From Pyropia yezoensis (lineage: Eukaryota > Rhodophyta > Bangiophyceae > Bangiales > Bangiaceae): a DNA stretch of 64,000 nt. Below the pieces are notes generated by a model that was not told the origin of the DNA, did not search any database, and worked only from the letters and a program-made list of their open reading frames with translations. Shown here in pieces: positions 9,559-20,058 of this stretch. The stretch spans positions 14,366,568-14,430,567 of the forward strand of contig CM020618.1 in the NCBI GenBank assembly GCA_009829735.1. Reading direction: 5' to 3'. The translations under genes and the position numbers were made by a program. Numbering within the stretch: position 1 is the stretch's first letter; every line of letters begins with the position of its first letter.

Positions 9559-11766
9559 TTACTCCTGGCGCGCGCGCTGCGCCACAGGAGCGTCCTCCAG
9601 CGCCTCGTCAGCAGCACGACGGGACCCAGAGGATGACGGGATGACGTAGTAAGGCGGTCGACACGCCCCGACGTTCTCCGACAACGGAACAGCACTAGTG
9701 GCCGCCGGACGCTCCCGCTTCTCCAAAGACACCCGCGGACGCTCCTGGAAACTTGTTAAGGTCCCTGACCAGCACTGGGCCAAGCCATGCCGGGTCAAGG
9801 TCGCAAGGAGCTCACCAACCACTGGACTGTCCGACATCTGGCCGCTGTCCGCACAATCAAACACCTGGTCGACCACGTCGTTCAAGACGCTGGCATACGT
9901 GCCCAGCACCAAGGAAGACCCGACGCCCTCAACCTGCACCGGAAGTCGGCCGAGCTGATCCTCGATCATGCCCACGTCGTACTGGTCGGATGCCGCGCCA
10001 CCGTGAGTCAGGTACCAGTCGGGCACCCAGAAGTGGGAAAGGCGTAGCGTCGGCGCCGGAATCTCAAACCTACCTGAGGACGTCACACCCGGATGGATAG
10101 AACCGACGCCGGAAGCAGGAGAACCCAACTCAAGGGTGGGCACGGAGCCGCCACCAGCCGTGGAAGTCGCACGAGGAGGAGCGCCCGGGGTAGTAGGCGA
10201 CCGGATGGTACCGCCGGGAGCAACGCCGAGCGCCACAGCAGCCAAACGAGGTGCCGGAGGAGCCTGAAGCACTGGTGCAGGAAGGGCCGGGCGCGCAAGC
10301 ACCGGCGACGGCGAAGGCGAAGCTAACGGTGCAGCGGGAGCAGCTGAAAAAACTCGAACTCCTGCAGACGCCCGACCAACCGCCGCTGCCCACCCCGACT
10401 CTTGTACCGGCGGACCAGGTGGCAGCAGGTCCAAGGCGGTCGGCGCAGGAAGACCTCCCAGCTGCGGCCACGTCGGCAGCGGCGTTGCCAGCTGCACCTT
10501 GGCTGGAGAAGTCTGGTAGACCTCCTGCACCCAACCCGAGCCATCCCGACGCGGACTATTCTCGTCCGCGATCGAGCCCAAAAATGTCTGGTCGTGTACC
10601 GGGAGTTGACGCCGGAAGTCGATCACCGCCTGGAAGAGTTCCTTGTATTCCACATCCTGGCTGCACAAGAAGTCGACGGTCAGCTTCTCGACAATCCAAA
10701 CCATCATCAGGTCCGAGAGAAGCAAGAGCCGGTTGGACAGCAAGACCTCGTGAAGCCAGTGGTTGGCCGCCAAGATCGTCATCTCGGAAGTGCACATCAT
10801 GTACGGGATCGAGTGGAAGAAGCCCTTAACCGACGCTTGGGTGAGAGCGTCCAGGAAGTACGAGGTGAAGGGGATGCTCGACGGTGCAAACCCGACCAAG
10901 ATCTCGAATTCATGCTGCTGCGGGATGACCTTGGGGTAGTACGCCGCCCGGTTGGCCTCGTCCAGCTTCCAGAACTCTTGGTGGTTGCAGCTCACGATGT
11001 AGTCCCGCTGGCGCCCCAGAAGCTCGCCTTGCTCACGCGCCGGCGACAACATGGAGTGTTTCCGGGTCAAGAAGGGCGGCTCCAGAGCGACCATATCCGG
11101 ACGGGGATCACAGTTCACGTTCCCCGGTCCCTCGAGCGCCTTGTCCCAAAGTTTGAGCGCCCGGCGGACGTAATCCTCCTCCTCCGGTCACTGGAGCACG
11201 GACGCAGACACTCGGCGCTCGCTCAAGGAAAGATCCAGCACCAGTGCAAAGAGAAGGTCCTCGAGGAGCGCAAACAAGACGAAACGGAAAAGCTCTGGGA
11301 GCGATCTTGAGCCAGGCGCATCTGGCCTGCCTTGTACAGGTGCGACTTGTCCATCTCGGTCAAGACCCCGCGCTGGAGCCCCTCACGCCAGATGGCCAGG
11401 CAGTCCTGCTGGCACCGGACTGCGCTGACGTTCCCGAGCACCGTGGAGTAGCGCCGGGCCGCCAGGGGATCGTGACCGAAAAGCATCTCCGGGAGACCCA
11501 CCGGGGGGGGTCTCGACCGGGTGCGACGCTGGAGCCGGGGGCACTTGATCCACCTCCTCCGCCGTAACGACCGGCGTCCGCGCCGACACCCGAGGAACCG
11601 GAGGCAGGAGAGAGGCACGACCACCCGAGCTCTCTTCAGCAGAACCCGCCACCGGAGCCATGGGCCCAACCTGAATCTCGGAACTGGACATACTGTCCAG
11701 AACCAAGGGGAACGGGAAGGCCAAGGTGAAGGAAAGAGGAGGCGGGGGCAGGGGAAAGGTGATCAC
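9559..11766 (-). pseudogene. Chromovirus A antisense accessory ORF (aORF), decayed
   Basis: It lies between the chromodomain and the 3' LTR, opposite in direction to gag-pol. The main frame is 519 residues (9559-11118). The preceding part is in frames 11223-11669 and 11383-11766. A TGA interrupts the frame shortly upstream of 11118, and there is at least one frameshift. The region DMVALEPPFL...YIVSCNHQEF...AAYYPK aligns with DAVATRPPYL...YLVTSAQLEF...EQYYPK in the antisense ORF of chromovirus B, as does an EEEDYVRRALKLWDKALEGPG block before it. The middle is Pro/Ala/Ser-rich. No known domain is recognised and function is unknown. It may be a structural or env-like accessory protein, or a regulator of the sense transcript. 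Confidence 0.65.
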
Positions 11767-11861
11767 GGCTCAGGATGAAGACGCTCGACCTCAGAACCGG
11801 TGTGGACGTGCTCGGGGCTGTGCACGGTGGCACCTGGTACGGCCCGAGGACGTGCCGGACT

Positions 11862-11871
11862 AGGGAGGAAG
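11862..11871 (+). promoter_or_regulatory. Polypurine tract of chromovirus A
   Basis: AGGGAGGAAG, three bases before the TG of the 3' LTR. It serves as the plus-strand DNA primer site in reverse transcription. Confidence 0.65.
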
Positions 11872-11874
11872 CTA

Positions 11875-12440
11875 TGTAGCATCCCTGGCCCTGACTTGGC
11901 GTCGACCCGGGATAGTGACCAAGGTACACCAGGTGCCAGGACACGCCCGTCGGTGGGGATGGTTGGCAGCCGTGGCCCGTGCCCGGCACTGGATGCGGTG
12001 GACTACGCAACTCACACGTGAGAGAGGGACTTCTGATGGGTTTTTGCATATTTGTGAGGGACTTCATTTGAGAGAATTGAGTGTGAAATTTGTGAGGGAG
12101 AATAGAAATAGTAGGGATAGTGGCCCCCGACCTGACGAGGTTAGACTGGGTTTGGGGCCACTCGGGGGTAGGGGGGTGCTACCTGGCCAACGTGCCGAGG
12201 CTCCAGTTGCACGCTAAGGAGGACAGCGAGGCGCCCTTGGCCCGCGCCCTCAGGGAAAAAGACAACTGCGCGTTTGCTTTCCTTTTCCCTGTGTGCACTA
12301 CCTTGCGTATCTGTTGGCCCTGCCAGCAGGCACGTGAGGCAACAGGCATACCACTCTCGTAGTTCCCCTTTCTGTGTTACCTGTCGCTTTCCCCCGAGGG
12401 ATGCTGACACGTGTCTGAGACGATCGAGTTTTATTCCACA
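11875..12440 (+). repeat. Chromovirus A 3' LTR (566 bp)
   Basis: It starts TGTAGCATCCC and ends TTCCACA (TG...CA). It aligns end to end with the solo LTR at 56336-56907 at roughly 85-90% identity with small indels. Flanking pentamers (AGCTA before, GTACT after) differ, as expected for a 3' LTR and not a solo one. Confidence 0.85.
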
Positions 12441-12600
12441 GTACTTACGAGACGTCGGATTTTCTCTGCTGCCCTACGAATGCACGCACCTTCTCCCACT
12501 GAACGTGACGCCCCTGCTATGGTTAATGTTTTCCGGGCAGCTCGGCGGGTAAGCAGACCTCAGCCTCCTCGCTCTTACTCCTGCCGTCGTCGCAGATATT
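12441..12600. other. Junction between chromovirus A and CACTA fragment
   Basis: Coding-like sequence probably belonging to the CACTA transposase. It contains GTAAGC at 12549 and a pyrimidine-rich stretch ending in CAG at 12595. This could be a 47-nt intron, but the flanking frames do not decide it. Confidence 0.3.
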
Positions 12601-13766
12601 GTGTCGGAACTGCGCAATTCGCGGGCGACGGTCTCGTGCTCTCAGGCGCGATCTCTCCGGAACTTGGCGATATCTTTTCGGTCTTATGAGGCTGTCGACT
12701 GGATGTTCTTCTTGTTGAGCACCGCCGAAGTTGAACTTGCCAACCGTGTGTCGCCCGCCCTGTACAACATGGTGATGTACCTGGTGCGGGCAAGTCGCAT
12801 TCTGTTTCGACCTCGACCTGTATCATTGGACGAGCTCGAGACCGCAGACGCAAGCTTCAAGAGCTTTTGTCGTGAGTACTACACTCATGTCTACGGGGGC
12901 GCTGAGGACAGGCTTCCTCTCTGCCGGTCAGCAATTGCTGCAGTGCTGGATATCGCTTCGAACGTGCGCAACTGTGGTCAAATTTGGACTTACTGGCAGT
13001 TCGCCATAAAACGATTCATCGGAACTCTCGCGAAGCTCGTCGGGTCAAAGCCAAATTCGCACCCGAGCTTGGTCAAATCTATCTCGCGAAAGTACCAGGT
13101 TGAGCTGATTACGGCGTTTGGTGAAACATTTGTACCCGATGCGAGGGCTGAGGCCAACGGCAAGATGCATCCGTCGGCATCTTTGGTTGAAACTCCGTTT
13201 CCATCGGGCGAGAATGCAAGATTTATACTCCTGCCGCCGCGAACCAAGCCATCTCCGCTTTCCGGACTCGAGCTTGACGCGATGAATACTGTGATCGCGC
13301 CCGAGCGTGTAGACCCGGCGCCGGACGACATACGTGGTCTGAAACATTCTCGCGTGCGACTGGAGCATGGTGTGGTGGCGGGCTCAAGGAGCTGCCCGTC
13401 AGACGACGACGCTCCACGTCGTCGAAGCAGTTTCGCACGCGTGCGGTCCAGCGACCGCGTGGAGGGCGCCGACGGAACGGAGCAAGAGGTCAGCGTGACT
13501 ATCTACGGACAGGTCTTGCACTACGTGGCTGTTGTTGTGGACGGAAAGCCAATGCCTTTGCCTACATGGTGCGCATTGGGCCCAGGAGGGACCGTCTGGG
13601 CAAGTACAGTCTGCTTGAGACTCGTTTTGGGCTGCCTTGCTTTTCCAAATTTTTGGGGCGGAGGCGCTACGTCGCTGTGAGCGCCATTGACGCCGTCGTC
13701 GGAACCCTCTTTACCCGTGGAAAGCTCCACACTCTTCATCCTCGCGAGCCGTTTTCTGGTCTTTGA
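12601..13766 (+). pseudogene. CACTA (TNP2-type) transposase, C-terminal part
   Basis: The frame from 12601 has no ATG start (it opens on GTG), so it is the downstream part of a larger gene. Residues about 40-150 (DWMFFLLSTAEVELANRV...CREYYTHVYGG...RNCGQIWTYWQFAIKRFIGTL) follow the pattern of the DUF4218 region of plant CACTA transposases: a paired His/Cys-poor helical segment, then G..W.Y..F...F.G.L. Near 13555 homology jumps one frame to FAYMVRIGPRRDRLGKY and ends at 13766, so there is one indel. The N-terminal half is absent upstream, where chromovirus A ends at 12440. Another CACTA fragment with the missing N-terminal domains lies at 18093-19859. Confidence 0.65.
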
Positions 13767-14285
13767 TGGAAGGAATGTCACTTTTCTTAAAATGTTTGTG
13801 TTTTGTGCTTGAAAAGGTTGCAAATCGACGACTGGTCGCCGCGGGTGCCCTGCCTGCGACGACTCGTCTGGGTTGGCGCTGACGGGTACATTCACCAGCC
13901 GTTGGTCCTTAGAGATCGCTCATTCGCCAACCCCACTCGTGCGCTAGTCATCATAGTCGTGTACCTTGGCTACATCTTCTCCTGCACGACGAAGGTCGCG
14001 ATCATCAGGTGCTAACCCACAGTGACAAAGGCAGAGGGGTGATGCCCCTGCAACGCCCCGACGTCGTTTTTCGCGTAGTCGGCAAGCACCTACCCCGGGT
14101 ATGCTCCTTGCCGTGTTCTTAAGACATAGTCACACGTGCACGCGGCCCCTCCCCCCTTCCTGACTCACACTCTTTTCCTTTCCTCTCTTTCTTGTTCGCC
14201 TCTCGCGGGCCTACGGTCTATTAAATCCGTATGCCGTCGGGTTGGTGCATCCTCTGACACTTGAGAGGCACGGTGCATTTTTTTA
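13767..14285. other. No gene recognised
   Basis: A pyrimidine-rich stretch (14140-14230) lies downstream of the CACTA C-terminus. Short frames only. It is probably the internal part of the same CACTA element. Confidence 0.35.
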
Positions 14286-16792
14286 TTGCTCGTTTGCCTT
14301 TTGCCTGGGCACCTTCATTTCTTTTTCTCAGTCAATGGACTGGTGGCCGCAGCTGCTGCGGCAGCAGATCTGGAGATCAATCGGGCAGGCGCCGCAGCTC
14401 CTCCTTCTCCTTCGGGGGCGCGCCAACCCTCTCTCCTCGCCGCGACCCCTCCTCCTCCAGTTGCCGCCCCTTCGTCCTTTCGTGCTCCCCCTCTTCCGCC
14501 ACCCCCCGTTGCGGGGATCGCCACCCTCCCCCGCCCTCCCCGAGCCACTCCCTTGGTTACTGATCCACGGGTGCCCCCCCCTGCTCCTCCTCCAGGGGCA
14601 GCCCTAACTCCTTCTCTGGCGGGGACCATCCCCCGTCAAGATCCTGTTCGAGCGGCCCCCCCTGGACCTATGGAATCGTCCCCTTTTCCAGCGGGCGTCG
14701 CCCCCTTTACCGCGGCCGTCGCCGTCCCCCCCCCTGCTGTGGGCGTCGCCGCTCCCCGACGTGCTGCAAGAGGCGTCGCTGCCCCTTTCCCTGCTGTGGA
14801 TTCTCTCGCCCTTCCCCCTGCTCCGGGCGGCGCCGCCTTTGCCCCTGCTACTGGCGTTGCTGCAATCGTCCCTGCTGCTCTCGCGCCGTCACCCTCGGTC
14901 TGGGTGCGGCTGCCGCGACCGTCGGGGACTGGGCGGGGTCGGGGGCTCGCACGCCGGTCGCGCAGGCACACTATCGGGCGCGGAGGCTTCTACATATCGG
15001 AAGCCAGCACGCATCACCGGACTGTGACCGCACCCAAGAAGACCATCGCGTAGAACAATGTGTACGACTCGGTTTTGGTAATCACTGAGAATGACCGAGA
15101 TCCCCTGTCGATGGTGGTGTTGGCGGCCGCGGTGCATTTGCCAGAGAAGACGTTTCGTAAGAACTCTGACAGGCAGTTGGAAACGGCTATTCCCACTGTG
15201 GAGGCCGCTGACGCCCGTTTAACAGCTTGCATTGCGAGTTGGGGTGCCTGCTCTTTACTGGCTCGCTCACTTATGTGGCAATCGTGCGATTCGTCTAACG
15301 GCATCGCCAGGACGCAACCCGCCGCCCCGTCGGCGTCTGCCCCGCAGACTGCGCCGAGCGCCCCCTCTCTTGCTTTTCACACACAACCCATGCCTGCTGG
15401 TCCCCCCCCTCCCCCCTCGGCCAAGCTCTCCGGGCGGCGGACAGGCCTGGGTGTGGGGCCGGCACAACCTGGACTCTTTCGCAGGTGCCATCCAGCGCTG
15501 CCCCCCCCCCACCCCCCCCTCTCCTTGTCCGATCAGCTGACACGTCGGGGAGAGTCGCCGGCGACGGACGAGCTGTTTTGCTGGCGCCCGCAGGCGCCCT
15601 CTACCTCCCCTTCGCGACTACCGTCCCGCCCCCGCCAGGACCCGGGGGTAGTGCCGACGCCCTGCGAGCTGCGCGGCCGGTGCTCGCTGGCGCCCCCCAC
15701 CCTCCCCTCGCCTTAGCCGGAAGTTCAGAGGACACGCCGGTGGTTGTCGCCCGTGTCCGGCGAGATGGTTTGCCCGCGCCCGCTGGCGCCCCCCATCCCC
15801 CCCTTGCCACCACTGTCCGGCAGGCAACTGTTCCGGGGGGCATTGCCGGCGCCGTTCGAGCGGCGTGGCCTGCAGCCCCTGGCGCTTTCCACCCTCCGAT
15901 CGCGTCCGCTGCTCTGTTGGCTGTCGCGCGGGGGGGTTGGGCCAACATTGCCCGAGCTGCTTGGCCAGCGCCGGCCGGCGCCTCACCTCGCGGCCTATCG
16001 CCCTCTCTCTCGTCGGCGGTCGCGCGGGGCGGCGGTGCCGACGCCCTTCGGGGTTCTGGGCCGTCGTCCGCTGCGGCACCCCATCTGCCTCGCGCCACCG
16101 CTCCTTGGTTGGCGGCCGCGCTGGGGGGTGGCATGGAGACCGCCCGGGCAGCCTGGTCGGCGGCCGCCGCCCCCCGCTCCCCCCCTCTCGCACCCGTCTG
16201 CTGGTCGGCCACCGCGCCTGGGGAAGGGGCCAGTCGCACCCGGGCTGCTTGGCCGGCGCCCGCAGCGGCCGCCATCACCTTCCCTACGGCTGTAGTCTCA
16301 TCGGCGGCCGTGCTGGAGGGCGGCGCGCACGCCACCTGGGCTGACTGGCCGGCCGCACCTGGCGCACCTCTCCCCCCTCGGGTCGACCACACCGTGCGGC
16401 CGGTGGCCGCGCTTGGGAGTGGCGCGTGGAATCCTCCGCCTGGAGCGGCACTTGAGGTTTTACTGGCGAACGACACGTCTGCGTACTGGGACGCTTTGGC
16501 CTCGCCTGGGTCCGTCGCAGCGACGCCCCCCACCGCAGCTGCGCGTTCGGCGGCTGCGCCGGTGGACGCCGAGGGTGTCAGTGCGGCTGGCTGGGCTGCA
16601 CCTGCGGTGGTCGCGTCGGCGCTGCCCTCTTCTGTTGCTCCGACGGCGCCTGCGCCAGCGGACGGACCGGTCTCGTCAAAAAAATCTGCTGGGCCAACGC
16701 CTGGGCCTGTTCCCAGGAGCGATGAGATTCCCGTTCCTGGGCTTCTCCGATCGGGGGACGAATTGTTTTGTCGCCTCGTGGGGAAATTATAA
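14286..16792 (+). pseudogene. Ala/Pro-rich repetitive ORF, possible CACTA second ORF
   Basis: Two frames in the same phase (14286-15053 and 15060-15716) are separated by one TAG at 15051-15053. A third frame (15485-16792, shifted) continues with a 32-residue repeat of the type RAAWPAPAGAPHPPLA. The only non-repetitive part is DPLSMVVLAAAVHLPEKTFRKNSDRQ and the next 50 residues, which I do not recognise. The position between CACTA transposase pieces suggests a second CACTA ORF. It may equally be noncoding GC-rich repeat that happens to stay open. No ATG-started intact product is evident. Confidence 0.3.
15570..16440 (+). repeat. 96-bp tandem repeat, about 8 copies
   Basis: A degenerate unit containing CGAGCTGCTTGGCCGGCGCC starts near 15664, 15761, 15857, 15953, 16047, 16144, 16240 and 16335. 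Spacings are 94-97 bp. A 96-bp period equals 32 codons, so the array keeps one frame open. Confidence 0.75.
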
Positions 16793-17177
16793 AACATTAA
16801 CTATTGTTGAAAAAGTAGCGTCGGCCCTGAGAAAAAACAACGCTTCCGCATAACTTGGTCATTCCGGCGACAGTGGCTCGTTGTCCAGACACCTCGTACC
16901 TGGTTATCCAGGCGAATTGTGCTGGGTATCATGGCATATCGGGCGGGATATCTAGGCATCTCGATCGCTGAGGAGCAATGTCAACCAATGAAACTCCAGC
17001 CGATCCAGGGCAATGACAACCAGTCACTGCCGGGATAACCCATCCAAAGTTTTCCGTAGGTGAGGGGGCGGCCGCCCCAAGGGGGTGCCCGCACCCGCTC
17101 GCCACCCCCCCCGCCCTCCGCAGCCGCGGCAGGCGCGGGGCGGCGGCAAAGGTACTGCAGCACTCTGGTGCAGACTA

Positions 17178-17213
<36 letters not shown>

Positions 17214-18092
17214 GCAGCGGTGGCGCCGCTTTCGGCGCGGCCCCCACAGCCCTACAAAACAATAAACCTCGATATTCAGGTTTTGCGACCTCGATATCTA
17301 GGTTTCATTCTTGATAACGAGGTGTGTAGATCGCGCCACGAGTCTGCTCGTTGCGATGTCTCGGAGGCAGGCTACATATAGACTCCCCAGGCCGGGATCT
17401 GTCCGAGCTGGCGTCAAAACATGGCCCATTCAGGCCAGAAAGGGCCATGGACTGAGTGTGGGACTTCCTGGACGGTTCCGGGTGCCTCCAGCGCTGCTCC
17501 AAGCATTGTGGCCGCCCGACCTCACGTCTGGCATGTGTGGCTCTGAGCTCACATATAGACGTCCCATCCATCACTCAGGGCCACACTCCAGGTGCTCAAT
17601 CTGCCTTCCATCCAGCCATCCCACACACGCCGACCCGCCCATATACGGGAGGCCCACGGGGCTCAGGGCACATATTCATGTCGTCTACCAGTGCCACCGG
17701 CCGCGCTCAGTCGGAGCACTTGCCACCACTGCACTCCTGCTCAGCGTTTACCCTCGGCGCTTGCCCTCCACATCTCCCTCGTGCTTTGCGCTCGGCCCTT
17801 TCTGTGCCTGCCGCACCCGTGACGCTGTACCAGCCAGCACTACTTTTTTGATAGGTGCCTGTTCACCCTGTCACACCGCGAGCTCGCCGTCATCATGCGC
17901 CCCAGCACGCTCTGTGGCGCCTGTTGGTTCAGCTTCTGCGCGCAACTGGCTCAACTAGCAGATTTCTAAACCTTTGTCCGCCACGACCATTTCTCTGTAC
18001 ATGCATTTTTTGCTGAACCCCTGTCTGCGCCGTGACCATTCCGCTGTGTATATGCTCTTTCTGTTACCCCTCCTCCTGTGCGTCTGCCCCAG
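16793..18092. other. Transposon junction region without a clear gene
   Basis: Between 16890 and 17322 short motifs recur (CCTGGTTATCCAGG, CGATATCTAGG twice, CTCGATATTCAGG). They look like subterminal repeats of a CACTA element end. A GGC triplet tract is at 17179-17212. The frame at 17311-17958 is Ser/Pro/His-rich, resembles nothing and lacks supporting signals. 18055-18092 is a strong pyrimidine tract ending in CAG, likely the 3' splice site of the next CACTA fragment. Confidence 0.45.
17179..17212 (+). repeat. GGC trinucleotide microsatellite
   Basis: An uninterrupted run of GGC triplets, 11 copies or so, followed by degenerate GGT/AGC triplets. Confidence 0.9.
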
Positions 18093-19859
18093 ATCCTCAC
18101 CAAGGACTACAAGAGGCGCCTCATGGGGGACTGCGGAGATGACTACAGGCCGTGCCCATGTTCCAAGTGCATCGGCGGCAAGCAAAAGCGCCGCCAACTC
18201 GTCAGCAGGGTGACGTTCTTTCGTCACAAACTGGAGGAGGCTAAGCTGGGGGAGGGCACCTGCAGCTCTGCGCAACCCCCCCCACCCCCCCCCCCCACTG
18301 GTGCTCCGGCTTCTCCCTCTGCCCTCCCCCCCCCCACCCCCGGCCCCACCCCCCCTCGCCCGCTGTCCGAGTTGGTTCAGTCTCCCGCCCCCCCCGGTGA
18401 CTCCCATCCATGGGCCGCTCCAGCTGTACCCCTGGTGGGGGGGGATGGGCGGGGAATCAACAACGATGGCGCTGCGGCTGATGGGGACAAAACAAGTGGC
18501 GGGGGCGAGGCCGATAAGGACTGGGGTGACTCGTCCTCGGCTTACAGCGCAGACTCCTTCGATGACGCTTCAAACTCAAGATTTTCGTCAGCTTCTGATT
18601 CTGAGCAAAAATGTTTCAATGAACAAGAACACGTGCCCTACCCGTTGGTCGCCGGGGAGGTGGCGCCGCCAGTGCCGGTCAACAGAGTGGTCCTTCCCGT
18701 CGACCAGTTTACCAGCTTGGTGCACGACTTTGTGGCCTACACGTTCGTCACCGACCACAACTTGACGGGTGATGCGGTCCGCGACTACCTTCGCTAGCGA
18801 GTCCGTCTCCTTACGTATCGCTTACGGTATAAACAAGACAGGGTTATCAACGCAAGCGTCGACCTGGAGGACCGTCAAGTCAATGCTGGTCCCAAGGGCT
18901 GTGTCGCCCTCACGGGGAGTCGGGAACATGCGTCTTCATGCGATGTGTGCGGTGCTCCCAGGTACAAAGGCAATGAAGCGCCTGCCCGGCCGAAGAAGTA
19001 TTGGTCGTTGCCGGCATGGCTCACGGCCATGTTGGCCGACCGAAAGCTGGGACCCGGAATGGTGAAAGCCATCGCCACGCTCAGACAGCCTGCGACAGAG
19101 CCTGTGTCTGGCGCAAGCGACTGGTACGATGACTCAAACGTTCGCACGGCCGTGGCTAAAGAACTGTTCAAATCAAAAACATCCATTGCTCTGTCGATTT
19201 CTACGGATGGATTCGAGGCATGGCGGCAATTGGGATTTCAAGGCTGGCCGGTCGTCGCAACTATTCTCAACCTTGACCCGAGCACTCGAATGAAGATCGT
19301 CTCTCAAGTGCTCCTGACCATCACACCGGGCCCCAGGCAGCCCGTCGACCTGGACTCCTTCTTGCGCCCCGTCGCGGAGGAGCTCAACACATTGGCGGCG
19401 GGTATTGACGGTGTATCGGTGTGGGGCTCCGCTGACTTCCACACTCTATCGGCTTTTGTGGCCCAAGTGACGGCGGACGTGCCGGGAGGGGACATGTTTC
19501 TGAACGGGACGGGGCAAAATGAACGCTGCCCACACGGGTTTTGCGACTTTCACGGAGTGCACTGCGGATCCCATTACGACTTTTCCCCCGCTCATCCATC
19601 TTCCGGCGAGATGCTCTGCTCCGTCTCAAGCCCAATCAGCTCGCGTCGCGAGCCGAAGTGCGTCCGCGCACACACTGCTGAAGTGGAGAAGGCCCAGATC
19701 GCTAACCGCAGTGCCCACTACATCACCGAGCTGGGCAAGCAAACAGGCGTCAAAGGGCCGTCCCTGCTCTTCACACCAAGTCAACAGGACGAGAGCCAGT
19801 ACCCGAATCTAAAATACATTGGGGACTTCGGTCCACACTCGACACCGTACGACACAATG
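18093..19859 (+). pseudogene. CACTA (TNP2-type) transposase, N-terminal part, cut by chromovirus B
   Basis: A pyrimidine tract plus CAG at 18090-18092 suggests an exon start. The N-terminus has CPCSKCIGGKQKRRQLVSR, a Cys-rich basic motif like the transposase-associated domain of CACTA proteins, then a Pro-rich and an acidic linker. TAG at 18795-18797 breaks the frame, which continues in phase with VALTGSREHASSCDVCGAPRY (Cys pair). The TNP2 core follows: TSIALSISTDGFEAW with a conserved Asp, GWPVVATILNL, LLTITPGPRQPVDLDSFLRPVAEEL, and CPHGFCDFHG. The frame runs into the LTR at 19860 and does not resume after 28840. No functional transposase can be made from this copy. Confidence 0.75.
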
Positions 19860-20058
19860 TGTGGCAGTATTGACCCCTAGGTAGGGGGGCAACACGTGCC
19901 ATGCAAGGGGCGGCAGGCCACTAGCCTCATCCGTTCCTCCCCCTGCATTTGGGTCCATATTTCCTAAGTTCGGGATAGTTAGATTAGTAGTAAATCCAAC
20001 TTGGATTTGAGGGTTTTCTGCATTTATCGTCTTGAATTTTCGTGGGGCCCGGTGGGCA
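19860..20058 (+). repeat. Chromovirus B 5' LTR (199 bp)
   Basis: It starts TGTGGCAGTATTGACCCC and ends CCGGTGGGCA (TG...CA). Same length as the 3' LTR, with eight substitutions and no indels. It is short for a Ty3 LTR. Confidence 0.92.

Larger units (their letters stand above)
4450..12440 (+). mobile_element. Ty3 chromovirus A, 5' LTR missing
   Basis: Order on plus: gag with CCHC knuckle, aspartic protease, RT, RNase H, integrase and chromodomain remnant. An antisense ORF follows on minus, then a polypurine tract and a 566-bp 3' LTR. The C-terminal chromodomain places it among chromoviruses of the Ty3/gypsy superfamily. No sequence like the 3' LTR occurs upstream of gag, so the 5' LTR has been deleted or replaced. 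The 3' LTR family has a solo copy at 56336. The element has frameshifts, stops and an internal deletion in integrase, so it cannot move by itself. The left boundary is set at the gag start and is approximate. Confidence 0.85.

Noticed and set aside
15485-16797. Both-strand long ORFs (435 plus, 398 minus) as two genes
   Set aside because: Both come from the 96-bp in-phase repeat. At most one can be real, and neither shows a domain.
4312-16915. Shared ACCTGGTTATCCAG at 4312 and about 16902 as proof of one CACTA element
   Set aside because: A 14-base match is expected by chance a few times in 64 kb. Kept only as a hint.
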